64,000 nucleotides of DNA from NCBI RefSeq assembly GCF_018860565.1, contig NZ_JAHKPS010000018.1:372001-436000 (forward strand). Reading direction: 5' to 3'. The position numbers and the translations under genes were made by a program. The notes beneath the pieces are model-generated. The model ran no database searches and was not told where the DNA came from. It saw nothing but the letters and a program-made list of their open reading frames with translations. Every line of letters begins with the position of its first letter. Position 1 is the stretch's first letter. This stretch comes from Winogradskyella psychrotolerans (GTDB taxonomy: Bacteria; Bacteroidota; Bacteroidia; Flavobacteriales; Flavobacteriaceae). Positions 42,445 to 51,315 of the stretch are shown in pieces.

Positions 42445-45234
42445 ATGAATACTACTGTTTTAGACGTTAGCCCAAAGGAAAACATTATTATAAAAGGAGC
42501 AAAACTGCACAATCTAAAAAATATTGATGTGGTTATTCCTAGAAATAAATTAGTGGTTATTACTGGTTTATCTGGTTCAGGAAAATCTAGTTTAGCATTC
42601 GATACACTTTATGCAGAAGGTCAAAGACGTTATGTAGAAAGTTTAAGTAGTTATGCACGTCAGTTCTTAGGTCGACTTAACAAACCCAAAGTAGATTACA
42701 TAAAAGGTATTGCTCCTGCTATTGCTATTGAGCAAAAAGTAAATTCTACAAATCCACGATCAACAGTTGGTACCACAACTGAAATCTACGATTATCTTAA
42801 ATTATTATTTGCTAGAATAGGAAAGACCTACTCTCCTCTTTCTGGTGAGGAAGTAAAAAAACATACGGTTTCTGATGTTATAAACTTTATTTCTCAGTTT
42901 GAAGAGCGCACCAAATTATTACTCTTAGCTCCTATTATCTTAGAAGAAGGCCGAACTTTAGAAAACAAACTTCAAACCTTACAACAACAAGGTTATGCAC
43001 GTATAAAAGTAAAAGATGATGTTGTTAGAATTGATGATGCCTTAAAACAAAATATTTCTTCAGCTGATGATTTATTCTTAGTTGTAGATAGAATTATCTT
43101 TAAAAACGATGAAGACTTTTTAAACCGATTAGCAGATGCTGTAGGAACGGCTTTCTACGAAGGTGTTGGCACCTGTATAATAGAATCTCTTTCAGACAAG
43201 AAACAAACCATATTCAACAATAAGTTTGAACTTGATGGGATGTCTTTTTTGGAACCAAATGCACATTTATTCAGCTTTAATAATCCTTATGGAGCCTGCC
43301 CTAAATGTGAAGGTTATGGCGATGTTATTGGTATTGATGATGATTTAGTGATTCCCAACACGGCTTTATCTGTTTTTGAAAACGCTATTTTTCCATGGAG
43401 AGGGGAAAGTATGAGTTGGTACAGAGATCAGTTGGTAAACAACTCTCACCATTTCGATTTCCCTATTCACAAGCCTTATTTTCAATTAAGTGATGCTCAC
43501 AAAGCACTTATATGGAAAGGGAATAAATATTTTGAAGGTTTAGATGATTTCTTTGCTGAATTAGAATCGAAAGCCTATAAAATTCAAAATCGTGTGATGT
43601 TATCGCGCTATCGTGGTAAAACAAAATGTAATGTTTGTAAAGGTAAGCGCCTACGCGTAGAAGCGAGTTATGTAAAAATCAATAATGCAACTATCACTGA
43701 TTTAGTAGATTTACCTATAGACGAACTCACAGTCTTTTTTGAAAACTTAAAGCTAAGCGAAAGTGATACTAAAATCGCAAAACGCCTTCTAACAGAAATC
43801 AATACACGATTAGAGTTTTTATCTAATGTAGGTTTAAGTTATTTAACCCTGAATCGAAAATCGAATACCTTATCTGGCGGTGAAAGTCAACGTATAAATC
43901 TAGCCACTTCCTTAGGAAGTAGCTTAGTAGGTTCTATGTATATTTTAGATGAACCAAGTATAGGCTTGCATCCAAAAGATACCGAGCGTTTAATAGACGT
44001 TTTAAAATCCTTACGAGATCTAGGTAATACAGTTATCGTTGTAGAACATGATGAAGACATTATGAAAGCAGCAGATGCCATTATTGATATTGGTCCAGAA
44101 GCCGGAACTTTAGGTGGTGAAGTCGTTGCTGTTGGTAATTTTGAAGACATTCTATCTGCAGATACACTCACCGCAAAATACTTAAATGGTGACTTAGAAA
44201 TAGAAGTACCTAAAAAACGAAGAATTTCAAAATATAATATTGAAATTGTTGGTGCACGTGAAAATAACTTAAAAAATGTAACTGTTAATTTTCCTTTAGA
44301 AATGCTAACGGTTATTACGGGAGTTTCAGGAAGTGGAAAAAGCACCTTAGTAAAAAAGATTCTATTTCCTGCCATTCAAAAGAAACTCACAGGATTTAGT
44401 GATAAAATTGGTCAGGTTTCAGAAATAAAAGGCAATCATAGCAATATTCAGCATGTAGAATTTGTAGATCAGAATCCCATTGGGCGTTCATCACGGTCCA
44501 ACCCAGTGACTTACATTAAGGCTTATGATGATATCCGAGCATTATTTGCCTCTCAAAAATTAAGTAAAATTAGAAACTACGCAGCCAAGCATTTTAGTTT
44601 TAACGTCGATGGTGGGCGTTGTGAAACCTGTAAAGGTGAAGGAGAAGTTACCATTGAAATGCAGTTTATGGCCGATGTGCATTTAACATGTGATACCTGT
44701 GGTGGTAAACGCTTTAAAAAAGAAGTTTTAGAAGTTAAGTTTGAAGGCAAATCTATCGATGATATTTTAAATCTTACAATAGATGATGCTATCGATTTCT
44801 TTGAGACTCATAAAGAAACTAAGATTAAAGGCAAGTTACAACCGCTTCAAGATGTTGGTTTAGGCTATGTTACTTTAGGGCAATCCTCTTCTACCCTTTC
44901 TGGTGGAGAAGCGCAACGTATAAAACTGGCGACGTTTTTAGGCAAAGGAAGTAAAAGCGATAATGCGCTTTTCATCTTTGATGAACCTACAACTGGGCTT
45001 CATTTTCATGATATAAAAAAGTTACTCAAATCATTTCAAGCTTTAATTGCTAAAGGCCATTCTATTATAGTGATTGAGCATAATATTGATTTAATAAAGT
45101 GTGCCGATTATATTATAGATCTAGGTCCTGAAGGAGGAAAACATGGTGGACAACTCGTTGCGGCAGGCACTCCTGAAGACATTGTGAAAAATAAGAATTC
45201 GGTTACAGGAAAATATCTAAAAGAAAAATTATAA
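42445..45234 (+). CDS. uvrA: UvrABC excinuclease subunit A
   Basis: A 929-residue damage sensor of nucleotide excision repair, which loads UvrB onto DNA. Two ABC ATPase halves are present: Walker A GLSGSGKSS (about 44-52) and GVSGSGKST (about 631-639), and signatures LSGGESQRI and LSGGEAQRI. Zinc modules are CPKCEGYGD...CNVCKGKRL and CETCKGEGE...CDTCGGKRF. The opening IIIKGAKLHNLKNIDV fits the family start. A membrane protein gene follows after 1 base. Confidence 0.95.
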   Translation: MNTTVLDVSPKENIIIKGAKLHNLKNIDVVIPRNKLVVITGLSGSGKSSLAFDTLYAEGQRRYVESLSSYARQFLGRLNKPKVDYIKGIAPAIAIEQKVNSTNPRSTVGTTTEIYDYLKLLFARIGKTYSPLSGEEVKKHTVSDVINFISQFEERTKLLLLAPIILEEGRTLENKLQTLQQQGYARIKVKDDVVRIDDALKQNISSADDLFLVVDRIIFKNDEDFLNRLADAVGTAFYEGVGTCIIESLSDKKQTIFNNKFELDGMSFLEPNAHLFSFNNPYGACPKCEGYGDVIGIDDDLVIPNTALSVFENAIFPWRGESMSWYRDQLVNNSHHFDFPIHKPYFQLSDAHKALIWKGNKYFEGLDDFFAELESKAYKIQNRVMLSRYRGKTKCNVCKGKRLRVEASYVKINNATITDLVDLPIDELTVFFENLKLSESDTKIAKRLLTEINTRLEFLSNVGLSYLTLNRKSNTLSGGESQRINLATSLGSSLVGSMYILDEPSIGLHPKDTERLIDVLKSLRDLGNTVIVVEHDEDIMKAADAIIDIGPEAGTLGGEVVAVGNFEDILSADTLTAKYLNGDLEIEVPKKRRISKYNIEIVGARENNLKNVTVNFPLEMLTVITGVSGSGKSTLVKKILFPAIQKKLTGFSDKIGQVSEIKGNHSNIQHVEFVDQNPIGRSSRSNPVTYIKAYDDIRALFASQKLSKIRNYAAKHFSFNVDGGRCETCKGEGEVTIEMQFMADVHLTCDTCGGKRFKKEVLEVKFEGKSIDDILNLTIDDAIDFFETHKETKIKGKLQPLQDVGLGYVTLGQSSSTLSGGEAQRIKLATFLGKGSKSDNALFIFDEPTTGLHFHDIKKLLKSFQALIAKGHSIIVIEHNIDLIKCADYIIDLGPEGGKHGGQLVAAGTPEDIVKNKNSVTGKYLKEKL

Positions 45235-45235
45235 G

Positions 45236-45898
45236 ATGGATTTACCCGAAGGTTTTCATAACGAAGTTATTGAAGCTAGAGAAAATGCGCTTAGTAATAC
45301 TAATAGTACAGAATCTAAAGTTTCAACGTCTCCTTTGAAACCTGGTGGAGCCAGTTTTAAAACGCATGTTTTAATTCAAGCATCTCCTTCAAAATTAATT
45401 TACAAACCTTCCATTGGAGCTGCCATCTTCAGCTTTATATTTTTAGCTGTTGGTTTGGGTGTTTTATTTTTTAATCTCGTTCCATTATTTAAAGGAAATT
45501 CAGAATCTATTTCCATCAATTGGTTTCTCATCCTTTTTGGGTTAATTTTTGCTGGAGCTGGTGGTTTTATGTTTTATATATTTTACAAACCAAGAGTATT
45601 CGACAAGCAACAAGGGTTATATTACACTACTTACCAATTCAAACTACATAAATCGAGAAGGCAACAATCTAAAGACTATTTATCTTTGAAATCAATTGTG
45701 GCCATTCAAATTATTGGAGAGTACGTTCAAAGTGATGACGGTTCCTACAAAAGTTTTGAACTCAACTTAATTTTAGATGATGCTTCTAGAAGAAACGTCG
45801 TTGATCATGGTAATTTAAAATCTATTATTAAAGATGCTGAGATGTTGAGTGCATTTTTAAATGTTCCAATTTGGCATGCTGGTTCTATTAACGGCTAA
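45236..45898 (+). CDS. Two-helix membrane protein, function unknown
   Basis: A 220-residue protein with a Ser/Thr-rich N-terminal region, two membrane helices (about 60-84 and 96-117) and a cytoplasmic C-terminal domain containing KSIVAIQIIGEYVQSDDGSY. I do not recognise the family. Its ATG begins one base after the uvrA stop, so it is almost certainly cotranscribed, although a role in DNA repair cannot be inferred. Its stop overlaps the convergent DUF3667 gene by 4 bases. Confidence 0.65.
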   Translation: MDLPEGFHNEVIEARENALSNTNSTESKVSTSPLKPGGASFKTHVLIQASPSKLIYKPSIGAAIFSFIFLAVGLGVLFFNLVPLFKGNSESISINWFLILFGLIFAGAGGFMFYIFYKPRVFDKQQGLYYTTYQFKLHKSRRQQSKDYLSLKSIVAIQIIGEYVQSDDGSYKSFELNLILDDASRRNVVDHGNLKSIIKDAEMLSAFLNVPIWHAGSING

Positions 45899-46974
45899 TA
45901 AAACAAAAAGGCAAATACCATTATTGTTATTGTAGAAATTAAAACCACCGGAAAAAAGAGCATTGTAACTAAAGACGTTTTAATAAAACTCAAAAACCAA
46001 CCTTGACGGTAAAAGCGTTTTATAGCGATAAAAAAGTATATAAAACAAGATAAGGTAATTAAGAAATCTATCCAATCTGGTATTTCATAAATTAAGTTGA
46101 TGCCAAATATGATACTCAAAACGGTAAAAATAAACGAGAAATAATAAAAACTAAAGACCAAATGATGTGCATACCTCCCTCTAATAAAATAGAATAGTTT
46201 AAGTATTAATGAAAAAATTGGTAGTACAAAAAATAAGGCAATCGGTATAGTATCGTAAAATCTACTTAAAATATTACCTGCGTCTTTGGTTTTATAGAAT
46301 TTAAGAATCTGCGTATATATTTTTCGCGTTAACCAACCATCATCTTCTTCTAATCCCATGGCTATATAGATATCTTTATCAGAAGCATCTACACCTATTA
46401 AAGAATCTATTTGTGACTCATCAATACCAAAGAAATCATCTTTCCGCTTGTAAAGGTTTTCTTGATTTGTGATAGAATCTATTTCTTTATCACTCATACC
46501 AGTAATAAATTTATTCTTCTTAAGTGCAAGACCAACTTCCTTTCTAGCTATGGAATCATTTATATGCTTTAACGAATCTCTTTTTCTTGTTTGCACAGAA
46601 TCTAAAACAACAGTTCCATCTTTATCAAAAATCTCTAGAAAATTATTGTTGAGATCAGAAACTTGTTCTCTAACTGTAAACGAAAAAATAAAAAAGAATA
46701 CTACAGAAATAAACAAATACATCTGGGCAGGATGTAAATACAACAAACGCTTTCCTTTTATAAATTCTTTTGGCAAATACCCAGGTTTAAACATTAAAGG
46801 CACAAAGCTTTTAAAGAAACGCGCATCAAATGAAAAGTAATTACTAATGGTATTATAAAATAATACACCTATGGTAAGTTCATCATTTGCTTTTTGACCA
46901 CAATGCGGACAAAACTGAAAATTGTCATCAAAAGGTTGTTCACAATTCTGGCAATGTATTTGATTCGGTTTCAT
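45895..46974 (-). CDS. DUF3667 membrane protein with an N-terminal zinc ribbon
   Basis: A 359-residue protein. The N-terminal zinc ribbon is C-x2-C...C-x2-C (HCQNCEQPF and FCPHCGQKA, residues 8-29). FFKSFVPLMFKPGYLPKEFI and GKRLLYLHPAQMYLF are the DUF3667 signature, which precedes about five membrane helices. A charged loop (about 125-215) separates helix 1 from the rest. DUF3667 proteins are common in Bacteroidetes, with no assigned function. Confidence 0.8.
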   Translation of the reverse strand: MKPNQIHCQNCEQPFDDNFQFCPHCGQKANDELTIGVLFYNTISNYFSFDARFFKSFVPLMFKPGYLPKEFIKGKRLLYLHPAQMYLFISVVFFFIFSFTVREQVSDLNNNFLEIFDKDGTVVLDSVQTRKRDSLKHINDSIARKEVGLALKKNKFITGMSDKEIDSITNQENLYKRKDDFFGIDESQIDSLIGVDASDKDIYIAMGLEEDDGWLTRKIYTQILKFYKTKDAGNILSRFYDTIPIALFFVLPIFSLILKLFYFIRGRYAHHLVFSFYYFSFIFTVLSIIFGINLIYEIPDWIDFLITLSCFIYFFIAIKRFYRQGWFLSFIKTSLVTMLFFPVVLISTITIMVFAFLFY

Positions 46975-47105
46975 GGTCGATTGTTGGTCTTGGTTTAAAA
47001 GTAATAAAATTTACAACATCTCTAGTATTAATAATAAAACACATACCACTAATTATAGTTATTTCGGTTACATTCAATATTAACAAACTAACAATCAAAG
47101 ATTTA

Positions 47106-47113
47106 TATTTTTG
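47106..47113 (+). promoter_or_regulatory. -7 promoter element for the Arg/Thr-rich protein gene
   Basis: TATTTTTG matches TAnnTTTG, 50 bases before the ATG at 47164. Confidence 0.5.
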
Positions 47114-47163
47114 GCACGTTGTTTGTTTTATACTAACCGAGTTTAATTTAAAACCCAATTATT

Positions 47164-48354
47164 ATGAAACGAATTATATATTTATTTGCAGCTTTAGTCG
47201 CTATAAGCACAACTGCATTCGCAACCAACACAACATCGTCTGAAGCAGAGTCTTCAATTAATAACTACGTGAGAGGTTATGGTAATTCTTTCATATTTAA
47301 TGAAGCGGGAATTGAATTTTCTGTGTTCGCTGATGGTCAGTTCGATTTTTACTTACCTAATTATGGTCCAGATGTAAGCGTTGGAATTAATACTCCTGGT
47401 TTTAGTTTGAGTTTTAATACAGGGTATGACTATAATCCTTACGTACAATATGATGAATTTGGTGCTATTATTCAAATTGAAAACACACCTATTTATTACG
47501 ACTATTACGGACGCGTAAACCAAATTGGAAACATCTTTATTAACTATAACAATTTTGGTAGAATTAGTCGTATTGGCGGTCTAAATGTGTACTACAGAAA
47601 CAATGTATTTTACAGATATGATGGTTTTATTAATATATACAACAGATCTTATGTTTACAGACCTTGGCACCGATTTTATGCGACACCACATGTTAACTTC
47701 TCTATTGTTCATATTAATCCATACAGACAGTTTTATACACCTGTAAGACATATTTATTATAGACCATATACAAACAATGTCAGATATTATAATATTGGAA
47801 GACGTGATAATGGACATGCCGTAAGAAGATCTACTACAACAAGAAATAGAGTTAGTTATGCTCAAACACCAAGAAATAGTAGAGAAAGAGCTATTAGAAC
47901 TAATGCAACACGAAACAATGCTACAATTACAAGTACAAGAACAGCACGTTTAAGAGCAGCTAATACAGCTACAACAAGAACAACACGTAATGCAAATACA
48001 GCTACCAGAACGAGTGCAAATCGGGTTTCTAATGGAATAACAACGACACGTTCTAATACAAGAGCTACAACTCCAACAAGAACCACTCGTAGTAATACAG
48101 TATCTACAAGAAACACCAATAATAATGTGACCAGAAGTAATTCAAGTGTGTCTAATAATCGCACAAGAACAACTTCGGCAAGAAAACCAATTGCGACTTC
48201 TTCTCGTACATACAACAAGACGAGCTCGCAAAATACAAGACAACGAAGTACCGTTCAGAATAAAAGTAAATCATCGTCTGTAAACAGTAGATCTACAGCA
48301 AGAACAAGCAACCAAAGTTCTACAAGATCTAGTTCAAGACGAACAAGAGGATAA
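47164..48354 (+). CDS. Exported protein with a Tyr-rich centre and a long Arg/Thr/Asn/Ser-rich tail
   Basis: A 396-residue protein. A signal peptide (about 1-20, ending TAFA) is followed by a region with DFYLPNYGPDVSVGI, a Tyr-rich centre (about 100-210, e.g. YYRPYTNNVRYYN) and, from about residue 215 to the end, a low-complexity tail built from Arg, Thr, Asn, Ser and Ala in irregular TRT/RTTR units. The tail has almost no acidic residues, so it is extremely basic. It may bind nucleic acid or anionic glycan outside the inner membrane; that is inference. It has its own promoter and terminator. Confidence 0.75.
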   Translation: MKRIIYLFAALVAISTTAFATNTTSSEAESSINNYVRGYGNSFIFNEAGIEFSVFADGQFDFYLPNYGPDVSVGINTPGFSLSFNTGYDYNPYVQYDEFGAIIQIENTPIYYDYYGRVNQIGNIFINYNNFGRISRIGGLNVYYRNNVFYRYDGFINIYNRSYVYRPWHRFYATPHVNFSIVHINPYRQFYTPVRHIYYRPYTNNVRYYNIGRRDNGHAVRRSTTTRNRVSYAQTPRNSRERAIRTNATRNNATITSTRTARLRAANTATTRTTRNANTATRTSANRVSNGITTTRSNTRATTPTRTTRSNTVSTRNTNNNVTRSNSSVSNNRTRTTSARKPIATSSRTYNKTSSQNTRQRSTVQNKSKSSSVNSRSTARTSNQSSTRSSSRRTRG

Positions 48355-48377
48355 ACGTTTTTTTTTGGTTGGTTAGG

Positions 48378-48419
48378 AATTCCCGTATGAAGTGTGCCTC
48401 AAAGCAACTTACGGGAATT
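48378..48419 (+). terminator. Intrinsic terminator after the Arg/Thr-rich protein gene
   Basis: AATTCCCGTA pairs perfectly with TACGGGAATT across a 22-base loop, then comes TCTTTTTTTT. The T run is only on the forward-strand side, so it serves the rightward gene. Confidence 0.85.
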
Positions 48420-48437
48420 TCTTTTTTTTAAACGTTT

Positions 48438-49895
48438 TTAAAATTTTAAATACTTTTTTATTTGTTCTGAAATATCCTTAGATACATTTAATTTATAAAT
48501 TAACACAAAGTAAATGAGACCTATTAATCCAGATTTCAAAATAATATTCATTACAGGATGAAATGGAAAATCCCAAAAATAAAATGCTAATGATAATACT
48601 ATTAATGCCAATATAACCTTAGCAGAACCTATAGTAAAAGGCAACATATTAAATTTTCGTTTTACAAATATAATTTTGATTGTATTATAAATAAAAACAG
48701 CCAAGAATGTTGCAAAAGCAGAACCTTCAATACCATATACAGGAATAAATACGGCATTTAATACAATTGCCATCAACGCGAGTAACACTCCAAAAAACAA
48801 AACCATTCTATAATAATCACTATTAAATAATATGGCATTATTATTTCCTAAACTGTTATCATATAGTTTAGCAAGACTCACGATGAGTACCACAAAAAGA
48901 CCTCCCGTAAATTTTTCTGGAAGAATTTGATACAATTGATTAATGTTTAAAATTATAAGCAAAAAAATAAAACCACTTACCACCAACAATGTTATAGAGC
49001 TCCGTTTGTACAAATCTTCTAAAGCGATTTTATCGCTTTCATTAAGATATTTAGCGGTTAATGGCAACATAATTTGATGCATTGCACGTTGCGGAACGGC
49101 AATAACAGTAGCTATAAAAATAGCAACACTGTAATAAGCCACTTGCTCAATATCTGGTAGCATTACACCAATCATAAACTTGTCAATATCTAGAATAAGC
49201 ATCGCAACAGAACCTGCAATAATCATAAGTCCTGAATATTTTAGTATTGAAAATCTATTTTCAACTTTCTGAAATTTCAACTTCGGAAATCTTACCGAGT
49301 AGGCATACAGTTTCATTATAACCATTCGTAAAACATAAACGCCAACCAACGCAACTATAAAATTACCTACCGTTAACCAATCGAAGAAAACTGCAATAAG
49401 TAATAGCATAATACAAACGCGGTGAAAAATTTCTTTCATTAAATTCCCAAAAACGGTTTGCATCTGCACTTTAGTCCACGCAAAAAATATTTCGAAATAA
49501 GCCATAGCAACAGCCAAAATAAAAATATGCCAGACATAGTTTTCTACAATGGGATTTTCTCTCGAAAGCCAATCTACTAAAGTATCATAAGCAAAATAAC
49601 CTATAAACGCTGTTGGAATTATAAACAATAATGGCAAAAATAACATCAAGGTTAAAAAACTATTGATACTGTTTTTTGATTTGAATGTCGAATAAAATTT
49701 CACAATCGCATTGTGTACACCAAACGCCATAAATGGCATCATAATATTGGCTGCAGAAAGCAAAAACGCAACCAAACCATAGTACTCGTCCGATAAAAAG
49801 TTAGTATAAAGAAATAGTGTGTTAATAGCACCAATGCCAAAACCCAAATACGTAGTGATTGTGTTTTTAAACGATTGATTTAATACAATTCCCAT
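48438..49895 (-). CDS. Polysaccharide flippase (Wzx/MATE-like)
   Basis: A 485-residue membrane protein with about fourteen helices, of the MOP superfamily that flips lipid-linked sugars across the inner membrane. The N-terminal KNTITTYLGFGIGAINTLFL and the mid-protein pattern ASLAKLYD/GNNNAILFNSDYYRM are typical of flavobacterial Wzx proteins. It lies 53 bases downstream of a GT4 gene and in the same direction as the YfhO gene, forming a surface-glycan group. Confidence 0.82.
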   Translation of the reverse strand: MGIVLNQSFKNTITTYLGFGIGAINTLFLYTNFLSDEYYGLVAFLLSAANIMMPFMAFGVHNAIVKFYSTFKSKNSINSFLTLMLFLPLLFIIPTAFIGYFAYDTLVDWLSRENPIVENYVWHIFILAVAMAYFEIFFAWTKVQMQTVFGNLMKEIFHRVCIMLLLIAVFFDWLTVGNFIVALVGVYVLRMVIMKLYAYSVRFPKLKFQKVENRFSILKYSGLMIIAGSVAMLILDIDKFMIGVMLPDIEQVAYYSVAIFIATVIAVPQRAMHQIMLPLTAKYLNESDKIALEDLYKRSSITLLVVSGFIFLLIILNINQLYQILPEKFTGGLFVVLIVSLAKLYDNSLGNNNAILFNSDYYRMVLFFGVLLALMAIVLNAVFIPVYGIEGSAFATFLAVFIYNTIKIIFVKRKFNMLPFTIGSAKVILALIVLSLAFYFWDFPFHPVMNIILKSGLIGLIYFVLIYKLNVSKDISEQIKKYLKF

Positions 49896-49948
49896 AGTCT
49901 AACAAATTACAATTATAAGGTTTTAAATTCTTAAACGAATTTTAGAAA

Positions 49949-51238
49949 TTACCCCTTCAAAATTATTGCACTTAATTTTTGAGTTAGGGCTTTGCGACTG
50001 TAAGGCTGCAAACCTATAGCATTTACTTTTAAAGTATTATTCTGATAAGCATCAAAATAGTTTAAAAGCTGAACCTTTAATTCGGCTTTCTGTTGGTAAT
50101 TAAAATACGATCCTGTATTTGTAGATGTTATTATTTGTGCTACATCGGCATCTTTTGGTCCCATAGCTAATATTGGTGTTTCCGAAATTAAATATTCAAA
50201 AACTTTACCTGCTATAATAGCTTTGGTATCTTCTGAATCGATTTCTATGAGTAGTAATAATTGTGATTTCATTTGAAATCTTAAGGCTTCATCATGGCTC
50301 ACATAACCCACAATATTAACATGATTCTTTAATCCCTTTTGGTGAATAGACTCAATAACATCATCACTAACCACACCTATTAATTGCAAGCTAAATGCTT
50401 CAGAAAAAGCACTATTTTCTTTAATTAATTCCGAAAGGGTTTCCCATAAAACCAAAGGGTTACGTTCAGACAACAACGAACCAATATGAGATAAAGTAAA
50501 TTTTTCATCCTTCCCTTCTACCCTGACTGAATGCGAATCGTAGCCATTTGTAATTACCGAAATTGGTTGTTTGGTTTTGGTTTGAAATTCGTTTTTGGTA
50601 TGATTACTAGTCACTATAATTTCATCGGCAGCATTTAAAACCTTTTGTTCTAAATCAATATGTTTTGCTTTTGAAGCCGCTGTTAGTTTTAAATCTTTAT
50701 GATAACCAATCGTGGTCCATGGGTCTCTAAAATCGGCTAACCACTTTACTCCTATTCTTGCTTTTAATTGCAAGCCTATTAAGTGTAAACTATGAGGTGG
50801 TCCTGTAGTAATTATCGTTTCAATTTGATGCTCTTTTATATAGTTTGAAAGAAACTCAACCGAAGGTTTTATCCAATTTTTCCGAGCATCAGGAATAAAG
50901 AAATTCCCTCTTACATAAAGCATGGCTTTTTCAGTTAACGACTGCTTTTTGGCTTTAGGAATAACACCTGAACTAATTTTTTTAGATTTTCCTTTTGAAA
51001 ACACACTTGCCAACCCATAAGGTTCATTGATAGGTTGTTTTATAATGGTAATGTTCTTTGGAATCTCATTTACCAAACTCTGATCCAATATCGGATAATT
51101 TGGATTTTCAGGACAATACACAATAGGCTCAATACCAAATTCTGGTAAATACTTCACAAATTTTAACCAACGTTGTACACCTGGCCCTCCTGCTGGTGGC
51201 CAATAATAGGTAATTATGAGTGCTTTTTGTTTGCTCAT
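49949..51238 (-). CDS. GT4-type glycosyltransferase
   Basis: A 429-residue GT-B glycosyltransferase. The N-terminal IITYYWPPAGGPGVQRWLK is a strong signature of this group; KWLADFRDPWTT lies at the domain interface, and the C-terminal nucleotide-binding half includes LLLLIEIDSE and GKVFEYLISETPILAMG. The ATG at 51238 (MSKQK) is preferred; an earlier ATG at 51247 adds MTD only by reading into the palindromic repeat at 51242. The flippase gene follows, and the YfhO gene lies upstream. Confidence 0.82.
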   Translation of the reverse strand: MSKQKALIITYYWPPAGGPGVQRWLKFVKYLPEFGIEPIVYCPENPNYPILDQSLVNEIPKNITIIKQPINEPYGLASVFSKGKSKKISSGVIPKAKKQSLTEKAMLYVRGNFFIPDARKNWIKPSVEFLSNYIKEHQIETIITTGPPHSLHLIGLQLKARIGVKWLADFRDPWTTIGYHKDLKLTAASKAKHIDLEQKVLNAADEIIVTSNHTKNEFQTKTKQPISVITNGYDSHSVRVEGKDEKFTLSHIGSLLSERNPLVLWETLSELIKENSAFSEAFSLQLIGVVSDDVIESIHQKGLKNHVNIVGYVSHDEALRFQMKSQLLLLIEIDSEDTKAIIAGKVFEYLISETPILAMGPKDADVAQIITSTNTGSYFNYQQKAELKVQLLNYFDAYQNNTLKVNAIGLQPYSRKALTQKLSAIILKG

Positions 51239-51241
51239 GTC

Positions 51242-51313
51242 TGTCATTCCTGCAAAAGCAGGAATCTATTTATTTATTACTAATTATGGATTCCTGATTT
51301 CTCAGGAATGACA
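51242..51313. repeat. 72-base nested palindromic repeat
   Basis: The outer arms TGTCATTCCTG (51242-51252) and CAGGAATGACA (51303-51313) are exact reverse complements. Inside each half is a separate hairpin: ATTCCTGC-AAAA-GCAGGAAT (51246-51265) and ATTCCTGA-TTTC-TCAGGAAT (51290-51309). The TCATTCCTG unit is a dispersed-repeat type that I recall from other bacterial genomes, including flavobacteria. It separates the YfhO and GT4 genes and touches the GT4 start. Confidence 0.85.
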
Positions 51314-51315
51314 AT

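Noticed and set aside
43887..44375. 162-codon reverse frame inside uvrA
   Set aside because: It lies opposite well-conserved ABC ATPase motifs of uvrA and shows no family features.
47862..48218. 118-codon reverse frame rich in Leu and Val opposite the Arg/Thr-rich gene
   Set aside because: Its composition is the direct reverse-complement consequence of the repeated Arg/Thr codons; the forward gene has a promoter, signal peptide and terminator.
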